Shown here piece after piece: positions 31,401 through 43,209 of a DNA stretch of 64,000 nucleotides. The DNA is taken from assembly GCA_963681505.1 (NCBI GenBank), contig OY811980.1, forward strand, positions 7,263,572 to 7,327,571. Direction: 5' to 3'. The stretch comes from Eunapius fragilis. Taxonomy: Eukaryota; Porifera; Demospongiae; Spongillida; Spongillidae. Made by a program: the position numbers and the translations under genes. A model generated the notes under the pieces. That model was given only the letters and a program-made list of their open reading frames with translations, ran no database searches and was not told the origin of the DNA. Positions within the stretch are counted from its first letter, which is position 1; each line of letters starts with the position of its first letter.

Positions 31401-32812
31401 ATCAACATTTGTATATGTCAACAGCTGAAACTGGACACCTCCTGTGATGTTAGGACCATCTGTGGGAGAGTCAACACTTCCATAACACATGTGATGTACT
31501 ACTTACAAGTGGCTGCTACAGAGAGAGCATAGCTAGTAGTTCCAATTATGCCTGATGATGCTGCTAGTGTGAGATCAGTGTACATTCCAACACTGAGTGT
31601 GGTGGTGGTATTGGTACAACACTGAACACCATGTGGGAAGTCAGAAGGAGTTCCACGATACAGCTCTACTCCTCGTGACACATTTCGTTGACCCAACCCC
31701 CCAGGGGTGGTTACAGGGTCTGGTGTTGCTAGTGGAAACAGGACTCCATTTGGTTGATACCACTGTCCACCTGTTATACCCTCACACACCAGAGGTTTCA
31801 TGTATGCTGATTGGTTGGATGTGCTCACTCTGTTTGGTACTGCTGAGAGAGACCACAGGCTGTTGTTGGCAGCCATCACAAACATTTCATTCTGATTCCA
31901 GGTGATCCTAGGTTGGCCTGGGTGGAGGGTATGATGTAATACATCAATGCAACACCACAAGTGTAATGTGCATGAGGGTGTGTTGGTAGAGCAGGATGTA
32001 CTGGTGAAGATGTATATCTCTACATAACAAGATGGTGGCAATGGTACATGTGTTGACCTTAACTGATTCAATTGCAAAGTTCACTGTATAAGGCATGTCA
32101 TCTTAATCTCCCCATATTTATATACGGGACAGTTCACGTGAAAATAGGGCAAGTCACGTACCCAGACCCAAGTATGTAGATCACAGCTATTGACGTTAGA
32201 ACTAGAGTCTGGGAAAGTTTTATGATTATATTATAGCGATGCAATATCATGTACGACATTTTCGCGTGAACTGTCCCAAATATATAGCCTTTCCCTAATA
32301 CCATACTCTTAGGGAAAGGGCCACCAGTAACGCCCATCTAGGCCATGCTATGTTGTATTCTAAGGAACGTCTTTATTTCATAGTATAACATAACACATAA
32401 ATATATATCAGTCAACTCTGTCAGGTCCTTCTCTGTCTTTATTATCTAAATTAATTATGTTCCGCCTGAATGACTACAACTGATTACTATCTTAATTTCA
32501 CTATGTCCTGAAATGCTGAAATGTCCGCACATCGCTGATCAATATGACTGACAGAAGGTGTAATAATGTTTGCAGAGTGTTGTTGAGTCTAGTTTCTTTA
32601 TAGGCCTGAGTAGCGTATATGCGTTTTCTATTAGCTCCTCCGTACATCATGATCTTGAACCTAGCACTCGCTGATATTTAATTTGGCCGACAGGTCGCGT
32701 GAAACCAAACAGACAAGGGATACAAAACTAATACCATCCACTTACCTGCGGCTAGGAGCGGAAGCGTACAGAGAGCGGCACATGCGAATGAGTAGCAGAT
32801 ATGATGGTGCAT
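28441..32812 (-). CDS. Gene 4: Ig-Ig-FN3 receptor with long tyrosine-motif tail
   Basis: Exons on the minus strand: 32812-32746, 31917-31507, 31459-31115, 31060-30812, 30318-30132, 30086-30033, 29748-29707, 29512-29462, 28585-28441; total 1551 nt (516 aa), fully open. Signal peptide MHHHICYSFACAALCTLPLL, Ig1 (aa ~23-159), Ig2 (160-274), FN3 (275-357), Pro/Ser/Thr stalk and TM (358-419, stop-transfer LLLRRRE). The tail has six tyrosine motifs: AVYDMEE, VTYEVV, VTYEIV, YGEI, YGEI-x7-YEVV. It shares signal-exon type, ectodomain and first tail exons with the RPTPs but lacks phosphatase exons. It runs convergent to RPTP-A, 1.2 kb apart. In Ig1 the TLCVGMY cysteine of its paralogs is Ser. Confidence 0.85.
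28586..28730 (-). repeat. 29-bp VNTR upstream of gene 4 tail exon
   Basis: Four to five copies of the 29-bp unit seen at 13663-13846, inverted, directly preceding the tail-exon acceptor on the minus strand. Confidence 0.85.
30315..30487 (-). other. Duplicate stalk exon of gene 4 that may encode a secreted end
   Basis: Upstream of the used stalk/TM exon there is a second stalk exon (acceptor CCACCACAG, start 30487, [11 protein letters not shown]...). It matches the RPTP stalk but has no convincing in-phase donor. Reading through gives about 57 residues ending SPHS at a TAA that overlaps the start of the next exon. Splicing FN3 to this exon would give a soluble receptor; skipping it gives the membrane form. 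Gene 7 keeps the same arrangement at 61202-61030. Confidence 0.5.
32108..32290. mobile_element. Foldback element with GGGACAGTTCACG arms
   Basis: The left arm TATACGGGACAGTTCACGTG (32116-32135) and right arm CGCGTGAACTGTCCCAAATA (32262-32281) are inverted repeats in intron 1 of gene 4. A homologous element is in unit B at 62979-63130 with more diverged arms. It is probably a MITE present before the duplication. Confidence 0.6.
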
Positions 32813-32897
32813 CGGATCGCCTAAGTGGTGGTTTCGCCCACTTAAAGAACAATTTACTGGTCTGGTAACGAGACCGAAAGCCCCTCCCAAAATGAAT

Positions 32898-33013
32898 AAG
32901 TGTCTCTTGGACTGCACCAACCTCAGGTGGTCCAGTGAGCAGATATGATATCTACTATGTGGCTATTGGAGTCCCAAGTATAAGTGGTGGTTGTTTACCT
33001 TTTGAACAGAAGG
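32898..33013 (+). pseudogene. FN3 exon fragment at the A/B unit junction
   Basis: Starts within the FN3 exon (GTGTCTCTTGGACTGCACC) and stops at GGTGGTTG exactly as the fragment at 1-290 does. It lies 85 bp from the start codon of gene 4, transcribed the other way, and marks the beginning of the second unit. Confidence 0.75.
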
Positions 33014-35339
33014 TATAATTAGCATCTGTCTCAACAATATACCAATGAGAACTGTTAAAATAACACGACATGCCCAGGACATGGTTTGCCACACTGTCTC
33101 CAAAGCCAAACCTCCGTGGTGCATATGGTTGTTAATATCAATGATGGATGCTGCATCAGAATATGCTTCCTTTACTTTTAACGTTTTGTTAAAAACTTAT
33201 GTTATCTCATCACCATCCTTATCACACCAGTGATGCTTATTTGAAGGTTTCCCAGGCAAGTGAGTGGAAACAAAGTACTTCTTCTATACCTTATCTCCCC
33301 ATGCATGCACATTTATTTAGCATGTACTTCTTTTAGGATACATCCATGTTGCTGTCTTAATGAGCCATGTGAAGTGAATGCCATTCTTTTGACATGCAAT
33401 TGCTGTATATAGTCATGCTAGCCTCCCAGATCTATGCCATGGTTTTGTGAGTCGGTTCCAGCTAATTTGTATTCAACAATGTATTCTTCAGTTAGCCATG
33501 ATATATACAACTTCCTGTATTTCCAATTACAGGATGATCTTGGTGTCAGCATCATCATAATTTTTCAATTCATAGCCCACACCTTTGGGCTTTCTGTCAA
33601 TACAAATTACATGGGACATCCCATCAGAACAAAAATACCACCCCATGAAGATGTAAACTCATCAACACAGTTGCCATCCTGGAAAGATTTTCTGCACCCT
33701 TCGTTCATTAAAACCATTAATAAGACGTCAAACAGAGGGCCCATATGTTGCCTCAAGCGCAGGGCAGAACGAAAGTTGTCACTAGAGGATTTCAAAATGG
33801 TCCCTTGAAAAGCCATCCTGCTCTTTAAAGTGAAGGACAGGATATAGACCATCCCTTGTTGATTGACCACAAATCCCACCAGGCTTCTGATGTCCTCGTT
33901 AATAACACAGTACACCAAAAATCCTCTTAATTATAAGTAGCCTTAGGACGTCCTACAGGCAAGCGGCCTGAAGTCTAAGAAATTACTCCAGGGAGCATTT
34001 GTAAAAGACCATGACCACCAAGCATCATCAGGTCCAGCTACTCCTTCAGAACTTAAATTGTATGATGATACATGTGATATTAAAATATTCCCACTGTGTT
34101 AAATTTTCACATTGCCGCTCAGCTGGTGCCAATGTCCTGACGGCCATGAAAATAATGCTCCAACCGCATAAAGACAGTGAGAAATATGTGCATGCTTGTT
34201 CTAGATGTCAAGAGATGAAAGCAACTGAGAACCCTTAAATCCTTGTCGGGTCTGGCTAGGGCAATCGTGGTTGCGAATATGCATGTTGATTTCGAAGGGG
34301 CCTATATAGCATAGTTGGGTGATTGTAGCGTTAAGAGGTACAGATTTTTAATTCCTTCTTGGTCGTTACGAAAAAATGTGCTACAGAAAATTGGCGGGTG
34401 GACACACTGGGCAAAAACCTTGCATAATACTCACACCTCATATGCATCGATATCTATCGGAGCAAACTGAAACCTGGATGGTAATTTCCTCCAATCAGAA
34501 TCGCTTGGTATTTGAGCAGGTATTTTGCGGCTGCATATATCATGATCAGTGATATTCCAATCTGTTATATCTTAAACAGAGACACCATGGTTATGCTTTT
34601 ACTTGAGATGCCCAACACAGAATTTTTTTTGGCAGGTATACTGCATGCGGCCATAAATTGTGTCATTGGCCACGGGAAGCCACGTTCAATAAGGAAGCCA
34701 CTGTGTGCATAATGTCCCATAATGACATAATCTAGATACCCCCAAGAAGGAATGGCTGACCTCACGTCACTCATCTCTCGTCTACAAACTGGCATAGTTT
34801 CTTGCAGAGGGAAAAGTCCCACCTCTTCAAGAGTTGGGTCTGAGTACGAAACTAAATACTATGAGGGGAGGGGCTGCAGTACTATGAGAGGACGAGAGGA
34901 TGGGAAGGGCTGCAGTGCAATGAGTGGAGCTTAGCACTTAAAATGCTTCTGTCAATTGTGGCCATTATATGACCACTTGCAGTTAGTATGTCGATAATCC
35001 TGTCACAAATTTTCTGAGCCAGGCTGTTGTGTTGGGCCCACATCTCAAATACTTTTAACTAACAGTATAAAATATCTTTCTATTTATTGACCCCCATACG
35101 CCATTTGTTGGAAACTGAAGAATACATATCACAATGGACCAAAGGCAATGGATGTCAAAGCATCATTTCGGTGATAGCGAGGGGGTGGTGATGAGGTGGG
35201 AATGGTATGTGACTAACCGATCCCGCTACATCGAACAGTAATGTTTCCAGGCAGTTGCTAAAAACATTCCTGACGGCACATTGATTACAACCCTTGTATG
35301 GCAAAAGTGCATTTGTCAGGCTTTGAGATTGATGTGCGG
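33014..35339. other. Unit B copy of the gene-poor 5' block
   Basis: Parallels 291-2690 with many small indels. It includes an integrase zinc-binding remnant at 34110-34240 (frame giving PHKDSEKYVHACSRCQEMK). No intact gene is recognised; the 103-124 aa ORFs here on both strands match degenerate sequence at 830-1265 and carry no known domain. Confidence 0.55.
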
Positions 35340-35415
35340 ATGAAGTCTGTACCGTCTCTACTATTGTTGATCGCTCTCTGTACCGTTTTGTTGATCGCTC
35401 TGGAACATGTGTCAG
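35340..35415 (+). other. Orphan signal-peptide exon, open, with internal 27-bp duplication
   Basis: The exon reads MKSVPSLLLLIALCTVLLIA then LEHVSG and ends in phase 1 at a GTACAT donor, exactly like the first exons of genes 1, 2 and 5. Part of the hydrophobic core is duplicated in frame. No Ig exon follows before the gene 5 signal exon at 37846, so it is either an alternative first exon of gene 5 or a leftover of a deleted copy. Confidence 0.5.
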
Positions 35416-37845
35416 GTACATGCATGGTTAATTAATGTACGATGGGCGCAAAAATAGCCATGTCTGTGTCACAGACAGCAGTGTACAGGGAAGGAGAAGG
35501 AAGTGCAATACATGCAAGTATATTTGGTTTGTGCATGACAGGGTGGATACAGGAATGGTAAATTATTAAAGGGGCCGGGAGGGTGCGATGTCGAGGTGGT
35601 TCATATCCCGCTCATACTGGACAAGATGTGCTTCTAATTAAGAAAACAAAGAAGTAAATCACATAAACGGTTACTTGCCTTGCTTGCCTTCAACACTTTT
35701 CCGAAATAGACACGTCATATTTTTACCGTACAACTGAAAGTTTTGCTATAGCCGAGCGCCTCAAGTCTTGATGAACCTTTCATCACACCGCAAATATGTC
35801 TTATAAACGGTCCCTAACTGGTATTTGAACTTTACTTCGGCAGCCTATTCTTTTAAGTAGCAATACAATTATAAGATAACCAAACCATAGGGATGAACTC
35901 TGAACTCAATCAGGTCTGTCTTGAGGTTTTAAAAATCGCTTCTCCTAGCTGATTTTTTTGGGTTTGATAACGCGCCCAAAATAATTGCGACTCGGGAGTG
36001 AAATTATATAGAGACGCTGTGTTAAAAAGATGTAATTAAAAAAAAAGTAACTGATCTACTCTTACGATACTGCCATCAGACGGGTCCCCAGACTACTCTT
36101 ACGTTAGTTTTCAGCCAATGAGATATAGCAAAATAGAATACCACTCATAATGGGATATGCAGTAAAGTGTCAGCTCAATTCTGATAGGAAAGAATAAATC
36201 AGTCATTCATTTTTCTGTTTGCCCCGAAATTGTCTCGTGGATGCGGTGTTAAGTGTTATGCTATGCCCAACACAACAGCTCAGTTACTGTAGAGATTTTG
36301 CGACATCAAGAAACTGTGTTTGAGGAGAGAGATGGGGGCATTAGGACGTCCTACAGGCAAGCGGCCTGAAGTCTAAGAAATTACTCCAGGGAGCATTTGT
36401 AAAATACCATGACCACCAGCATCATCAGGTCCAGCTACTCCTTCAAGAACTTAAATTGTATGATGATACAGGTGATTGTATAATATTCCCACTGCATGTA
36501 TCACTCAGCTCAGCTGATACCAATGTCCGAGATGTCATTCATGGCCATGTAAATAAAACTGCTCCAACCCAATAAGAACATTGAGAAAAATGTGCATGCT
36601 TGTTTTACATGTCAAGAGATGAAAGTAGTGAGAACCCTTTAATCCTTGTGAGGACTGGCTATAGAACAATCGTGGTTGACAATATACAGGTTGATTTTGA
36701 AAGGGCCTATATTCAAACTTTATGGCATAGTTAGCGTAAGAGGTACAGATTTTTTATTCATTTTTGGTCGTTACGAGCGTTAAAGCTGGTGGGTGGACAC
36801 ACAGCGGGCGAAAACCTTGCATAGTACTCAACATCTCATATCAGGCTCATCGGAGCAAACTGAAAACTGGATGTTGAATTTCTCCAATCAGAATCGCTTG
36901 GTTTTTGAGCTGCGATTTCACGGCTGCATATAACATGATGAGTGATATTCCAATCTGTTATATCTCAAACAGAGACACCATGGTTATGCTTTTACTTGAG
37001 ATGCCCAACGCAGAATTTTTTTTTTAGCAGGTGCACTGCATGCTGCCATAAATTGTGTCAGGTATGGCCAATGGAAGCCACGTTCAATAATATCCCATAA
37101 AAATTACATGCAGCAGGTTTATTTGGTGGGGTCAATAAATAGAAAGATAATTTATACTTTTAGTTATGCTCACTCAAAGTGGCTAGAAGTATTTGAGATG
37201 TGGGTACAACACGACAGCTCAGAAAACATTTAAGAATTTGTGACAGGGATTTTCGACATACTAAGTGCAAGTGGTCATATGATGGCCACAATTGACAGAA
37301 GATTGTAAGTGCTAAGCTCCACTCATTGCACTGCAGCCCCTCCCCTAATCCCCCATTGCACTGCAGCCCCTCCCCTAATCCCCCACTGCACTGCAGCCCC
37401 TCCCCTCACCCCCCCATTGCACTGCAGCCCCTCCCCTCACCCCCCTCATTGCATTGCAGCCCCTCCCCTCGTCCTCTCATAGTACTGCAGCCCATCCCCT
37501 CATAGTACAAAGTTTTGCACCCAGACCCAACTCTTGAAGAGGTGGGACTTTTCCCTTGGCAAGAAACTATGCCAGCTTGTAGATGAAAGATGAGTGACGT
37601 GAGTTCAGTCATTCCTCCTTGCATGGGGGTATCTAGATTATGTCATAGATTATACACCATTTAGTGGAAACTGATCACTATGGACCAATGGATGTCAAAG
37701 CATCATTTAGGTGGTGATGAGGTGGGTATGGTATATGTGACTCCACATCAAATAGTAATGTGTCCAGGCAGCAGTCGCCATAAACATTCACAGCACATTG
37801 ATTACAACCTTGAATATGGTAAAAGTGCTTTTGTCAGTCTTTGAG
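35416..37845. other. Gene-poor stretch upstream of gene 5
   Basis: 35560-36340 holds unit B-specific sequence without recognisable coding content. 36340-37680 is another copy of the 5' block, with an integrase remnant (HACFTCQEMK, ~36590-36640). About 37315-37500 is a CTGCAGCCCCTCCCC repeat with ~26-30 bp spacing. The empty site of the 9-bp-duplication MITE (GGACCAATG, once) is at 37682-37690. Confidence 0.55.
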
Positions 37846-40800
37846 ATGGATGCGCGGATGAAGTCTGTACCATCTCTACTATTGTTGATCGCTCTGGAAC
37901 AAGTGTCAGGTGCATGGTTAATGGTTAATTAATGCGTGGTTAATTAATGTATGATGGTTAATTGATGGTTAATTAATGTATGATTTCAGCCTTTGCATTC
38001 AGAATTACCTACAGTTTTGACAGAGAATATATGGGGAGTACGGAGGGAGGATGAATGTTTGGTCTGTACATGACAGGGCGGATACAGGGAGGGGAGTCCA
38101 ACGTAATAAGGAGAGTGTGTCGGAGGCGGCTCTCCTTCCACTCCAGCTCCTGGGCATTTTAAGCTAAGTACTGGGTTTTCAACCGTGCTTTAAATTGTTC
38201 GACATTAATTACTTCATAACTTATACATGTTTAAAACCACGACAGGCACACCTGGTCAAAAAACAGCCTTAGTCCCCAGACCAGCTTATAGGGACAGCCC
38301 TAATGGACAGCCCTAGTCCTCAGGCCAACTTATAGGGACAGCCCTAGTCTTCAGGCCAACATATAGGGACAGCCCTAGTCCCCAGGCCAGCTTATAGGGA
38401 CAGCCCTAGTCAGTAGCACAATCTCTTTCCCTAGATCAGTATCACTAACAGTTGGGATAGACCATTACCTCCTCATAGTACAATATCCCAAGCCTTAACC
38501 CTTCAAGTGCCAGCCATGATACCAGAGAAATGGTGGAATCAGGCTAGATGAGGCTATACAATACCAAAAGGCATCACAAAAACAATTTGGGTGGTGAGTC
38601 AATGGTAACAGAGTAAATAGTTCACTCCTTCCCTCACTCCTAACAATGTTGATGTCCACCTGTGCTCAGCATCCCTATATCCCACACAGGCCAGACTGCT
38701 GGGATCACATGGAATGGCATGTCTGTAGCCAACAACAGTCTGGTGGCCCTCTCAGTGATCCTGCAGAGAGTGAGTGTGGTATCTGGATCATTGTTTCCTC
38801 TGATGTGAGAGGGTATAACAGGTGGACAGTGGTATCAACCAAATGGAGCCCTGTTCCCTTAGCAACACCAGACCCAGTAACCACCCCTGGAGATGTTGGG
38901 TCAATGAAATGTGTCAGTAGGAGTAGAGCTGTATCGTGGAACTCCTTCTGACTTCCCACATGGTGTTCAATGTTGTACCAATACCTCCATCACACTCTGT
39001 GTTGGAATGTACTCTGATCTCACACTAGCAGCATCATCAGGCATAGCTGCATCAGGCACTATGGGCTATACTCTCTCTGTAGCAGCCACTTGTAAGTAGA
39101 GAGGAAAGTACATCACATGTGTTATGGAAGTGTTGACTCTCCCACAGATGGTCCTAACATCACAGGAGGTGTCCAGTTTCAGCTGTTGACACCTAAAAAT
39201 GTTGATCCACCAATGTTCCAGTTGACCTGCACCAGCACTAGTTCTCCTCCTACAAAACTTCTATATACAACAACACCCTGACTGTGACTGGGAGAGCACC
39301 TGGGATGTACACATGCACTGTCACCACTACCTGCTCACCAGTGTGTGGAGGTACAGTGTTTACTCTCAATCCAAGATCCACTACCTCATCCCTCAGTGTA
39401 TCAGGTAAGCACTGCCCATGAAGAGTGTCTTGTACCTATAGACATGTACCTCTATACAGGTCCTCCTTCCCCACCCACTGGTGTCACTGCTGTGCAGTCT
39501 GGTCCCACATCAGTCAGTGTCTCTTGGACTGCACCAACCTCAGGTGGCCCAGTGAGCAGATATGATATCTACTATGTGGCTAATGGAGTCCCAAGTACAA
39601 GTGGTGGTTCAACCACTTCTACCTCTTATGTCCTAACCAACCTTCAAGTTGGGGTTCAGCATAACATCTCTGTCACAGCTTGCGCTGTGGGCACTTATAT
39701 GCCATCTCAAATATCAACAACAGGTACAAAGTCCTTTAAATATAGGTGATTTCAAACAAGATGATTGGTTGGGCTGCATTTAATCTTGTGCTAAAGTAAA
39801 GGTTGTTGTACCACATGTAGGCCTAATGTGTTGTGCTTAGCATTTGCAATTTCTGCTCGCATTTCAGCCAGTGTAAATCTGGTCAATCTGCAGCCTATTG
39901 CATCTGTATAAGATGTGCATTGTACATCTTTCAGTATACAGTCCACCACCTGGTCCAGTGAGTGGACTACAAGCCTTCAACAATACTTTCACAACCATCA
40001 CACTCACATGGCTACCCCCTCCTACCCCCAATGGGGTGATCATCATGTATCAGGTGACTTACTCCACCAATGGAATGGTCAACACAGCCACACCTCCAGT
40101 GACAATAACAGGACTGGTACTAAGGACCACCTACACCTTCTGTGTCGTTGGTTACACCATCACAGGACCAGGGACACCACAACAAGTACAGACCAGTACT
40201 GCAGCTATACATGAGTGTACAGCTGTTACTGTATCTTACATTTGTTCACACATACACCTGCATGATGCTTTCATGTTGTACCCTTCAGCCAATGTGACAG
40301 GAGTGGTGGTAGTAGCCACCAACACAACATCTGTCAGAGTGTCCTGGCTGGCTGTCCAGTGGCTCCCTCAAGATGGCATCCTTACAGGGTACACTGTGTA
40401 TTATCGTTCTCTTCCCAACACTTCAAAGAGGCAGTCGGGTGGGTACATCAGTCTAACCTTCCCACCAACCACCACCTCTGGGGACATCACCAACCTCAAT
40501 CCTAATGGAGTGTACCAGTTCAGTGTAGTAGCCATGGTGACCATTGAAGGGCAGTCATACAATGGAGACATCCCATCATCAGTAAGTGACATACCCACCA
40601 TCACACCAGGTTAGGACTATCTCGTGGCAATATCACAAACTAATGACATGTGATGTTGAAGGTACCCCAAACAATATGAGCAACTCATACTCTGGAGGAG
40701 TGCTTGCTGGCTCACTTATAGCTGAGTTTGTTATCCTTGTGATTGTCACAGTGATCATTGTAGTTGTGGTGGAGTACTATAGGTAGAAACAAAGGTGTGG

Positions 40801-41225
40801 TCTCTATTTAGAATCTATTTGTGCTAATACTTTTTCTGACACTGATCAATCACAGTAAGGCATTCATTACATGTCAAAAAGTGAATATTCTAACACTCGG
40901 TAAACAGTCAGAACCAATACATACATCTCTCTCATGTTTGAACCAATACATACATCTCTCCCATGTTTGAACCAATACATACATCTCTCTCATGTTTGAA
41001 CCAATACATACATCTCTCTCATGTTTGAACCAATACATACATCTCTCTCATGTTTGAACCAATACATATCACTCTCCCAGTGATGTGATCACCACGAAGT
41101 TATGTGATGCATATGGTGAAATAAGAACAGGTGGACTTGATGTGATCACCACGAAGTCATGTGAGGCATATGGTGAAATAAGAACAGGTGGGCAGGACTG
41201 CTATGAAGTGGTTGGACACAAGTAA
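37846..41225 (+). pseudogene. Gene 5: decayed Ig-Ig-FN3x3 short-tailed receptor
   Basis: The layout equals gene 1: signal 37846-37909 (MDARMKSVPS), Ig1 38690-39091, Ig2 39148-39404, FN3 39460-39723, 39935-40207 and 40289-40609, TM 40662-40782, tail 41081-41225. Lesions: the Ig1 cysteine codon TGT is TGA (38806 region), followed by a 1-bp loss and 1-bp gain. The Ig2 exon lacks 76 bp, removing its tryptophan strand. The donor after the second FN3 is AT instead of GT. The 3' half is still open, and the tail has an in-frame partial duplication with two YGEI motifs followed by YEVVGHK. The 31-bp minisatellite is at 38265-38412 and the 29-bp VNTR at 40914-41078. Confidence 0.8.
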
Positions 41226-43112
41226 CGCAGAAAACACAGTTATACTTATATAAAAGTGCCAAAAGACTTGCTAAGCAGTTACTCTACATTACTTGTAGTA
41301 CTAGAACATTAGTTGGTTAACTATGTTTGCAGAGTTACTTCTCTGATGTCATAGTAAAGTTAAAAACTTTAAATATTTCTCCACTGGTGTTGTGGTTAAC
41401 AGTGTGGTGTGGTATGTAGGCACTGTATGAGCTGGTAGCAAAACCATCTGGATACCAATTGATAAGACTTCCCAGTTCAGCACTACCCTCCTCCAATCAA
41501 CATGAACACAAATAGATTCTAAACGGAGACCACATCTTTGTTTGTTTGGAGACCTATTATTTTTTTCAGGCACTAACAGTATTGTTTGTACCTGCAAAAA
41601 GATCACACATGCTTATTATTGTGATGAGCATATTCATCACACATCACACACATCACACACACGTACACACATGTGAGAGAGAGAAGAGAGCAAAATTGAC
41701 ATATTTAGAGTTGTGGACCCCACACACCCTCAGTGGATGTTTGGGAAAGAAAGAAAAATCTGCACCCAGGAAAAAAAATAGCATGCTCCCCATAAACTAG
41801 CTAAGCTAACACAGTTCTGTTCACTTTCTGTACATTGTGATCTGATATAGCTCGTCATGGAAACCTCCATTACTGCCTGCAGAACCACAACTCCACAGCC
41901 ACAGCACACAACATCCCATAAACATTAGCACACACTGCTATAGCTCATCTTAGCTTGTCCCCATATTACTGCAGCCCCTCCCCTCAGATTACTGCAGCCC
42001 CTCCCCTCAGATTACTGCAGCCCCTCCCCTCAGATTACTGCAGCCCCTCCCCTCGCAGTACTGCAGCCCCTCCCCTCACAGTACTGCAGCCCCTCCCCCT
42101 CACAGTACTGCTGCCCTTCCCCACATATTAATGCAGCCCCTCCCCCTCAGTTTACTGCAGCCCCTCCCCCTCACAGTACTGCAGCCCCTCCCCCTCACAG
42201 TACTGCAGCCCCTCCCCCTCTGAGTACTGCAGCCCCTTCCCCTCACAGTACTGCAGCCCCTCCCCCCACAGTACTGCAGCCCCTCCTCCCATACTTTATA
42301 TTTATACACAGGTTTCTGGACTTAATTGCAAGATGACCCTTGAAGAGGTGGGACTTTCCCCTCGAGAAACCGTGTTTGTGGAGGAGAGATGAGTGATTGG
42401 GAGACATGATCAAGCCATTCCTCCTTGGGGGTGTGGCCAACCATTCTCCTTGGGGTGTGGTCAGCCATTTCTCCTTGAGTGTGGTCCTGCTCATCTAGAT
42501 TATGTTTTGTTTTGTGTTCACTTTACAAAGCAAGAGATAATACCCTGCCATTTATTGCAACACATTGCTTATGAACCAGGCTTGACATTACATCATCTTG
42601 AAGCACAGTGATAAAAGTAGCATTAATGTTTGGCCATAGTTGTATATTATTGCCAGCCACTAGTGGTAAATAACGTCCAGTACTACTGACATTATGATTA
42701 ATGTGTAGTTATTGTAGTGGATTGGTAATTTCTCCACCACTGGTTGAGGTGTTGCAATGTCACAGCTGTACCCAATGACCACAATGGCAGACCAGGTGGT
42801 TTCCATTCTCCCATATAGGCCTTACCACCAAGCCCTCAGCTATAAGGGAACCAGCAGCAGCCATTGTGGTCATTGGGTACAGCAGTGCTTGGCTTTGAGG
42901 AGTGGGGTACATGTGGTGATGGTCATACAACTGTACGGGATCCTGACCAGTCACACTCCATGTTATGTAACTGTGGGTAACAGTATCAGAGACTGCATAT
43001 CCTTATGCCTCAGCTAGCCTTGTGTATCATTGGCTAGCCCCTTATTGGTTAGCCCCCTCATGTATCATTGGCTAGCCCCCCTAGGAGATATGTACATGTA
43101 GTCTAGCTACAT
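41226..43112. other. 3' flank of gene 5 with pyrimidine minisatellite and unit-specific insertion
   Basis: Holds the conserved 3' block (41230-41640) and about 13 copies of a 22-25-bp CTGCAGCCCCTCCCCTCACAGTA repeat (41960-42290). It also has a ~355-bp insertion (about 42595-42949) absent at the equivalent unit A site near 15186. Within that insertion, CAGCTGTACCCAATGACCAC (from 42764) and its near-complement (to 42884) form an inverted repeat. No gene seen. Confidence 0.55.
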
Positions 43113-43209
43113 ATCTCTCAATGATGTGATCACCATGACATCATGTGATGCATATGGTGAAATAAGAACAGGTGGACAGGACTGCTATGAAGTGGTTGGA
43201 CACAACTAA
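43113..43209 (+). pseudogene. Second tail exon downstream of gene 5, acceptor lost
   Basis: Homologous to 15383-15650 and to the gene 1 tail: it encodes DVITMTSCDAYGEIRTGG then DCYEVVGHN and stop. The acceptor reads CTCTCAA rather than CTCTCAG, so normal splicing onto it should fail. Confidence 0.6.

Noticed and set aside
33607..33918. A 103-aa minus-strand ORF (related to 1075-1263) as a gene
   Set aside because: The copies differ by frameshifts, there is no recognisable domain or splice context, and the block is part of a repeated, transposon-rich flank.
40783..40786. Premature stop after EYYR in the gene 5 TM exon
   Set aside because: The TAG lies beyond the phase-2 donor (TATAG/GTAGAA), so it is intronic; the real lesions of gene 5 are upstream.
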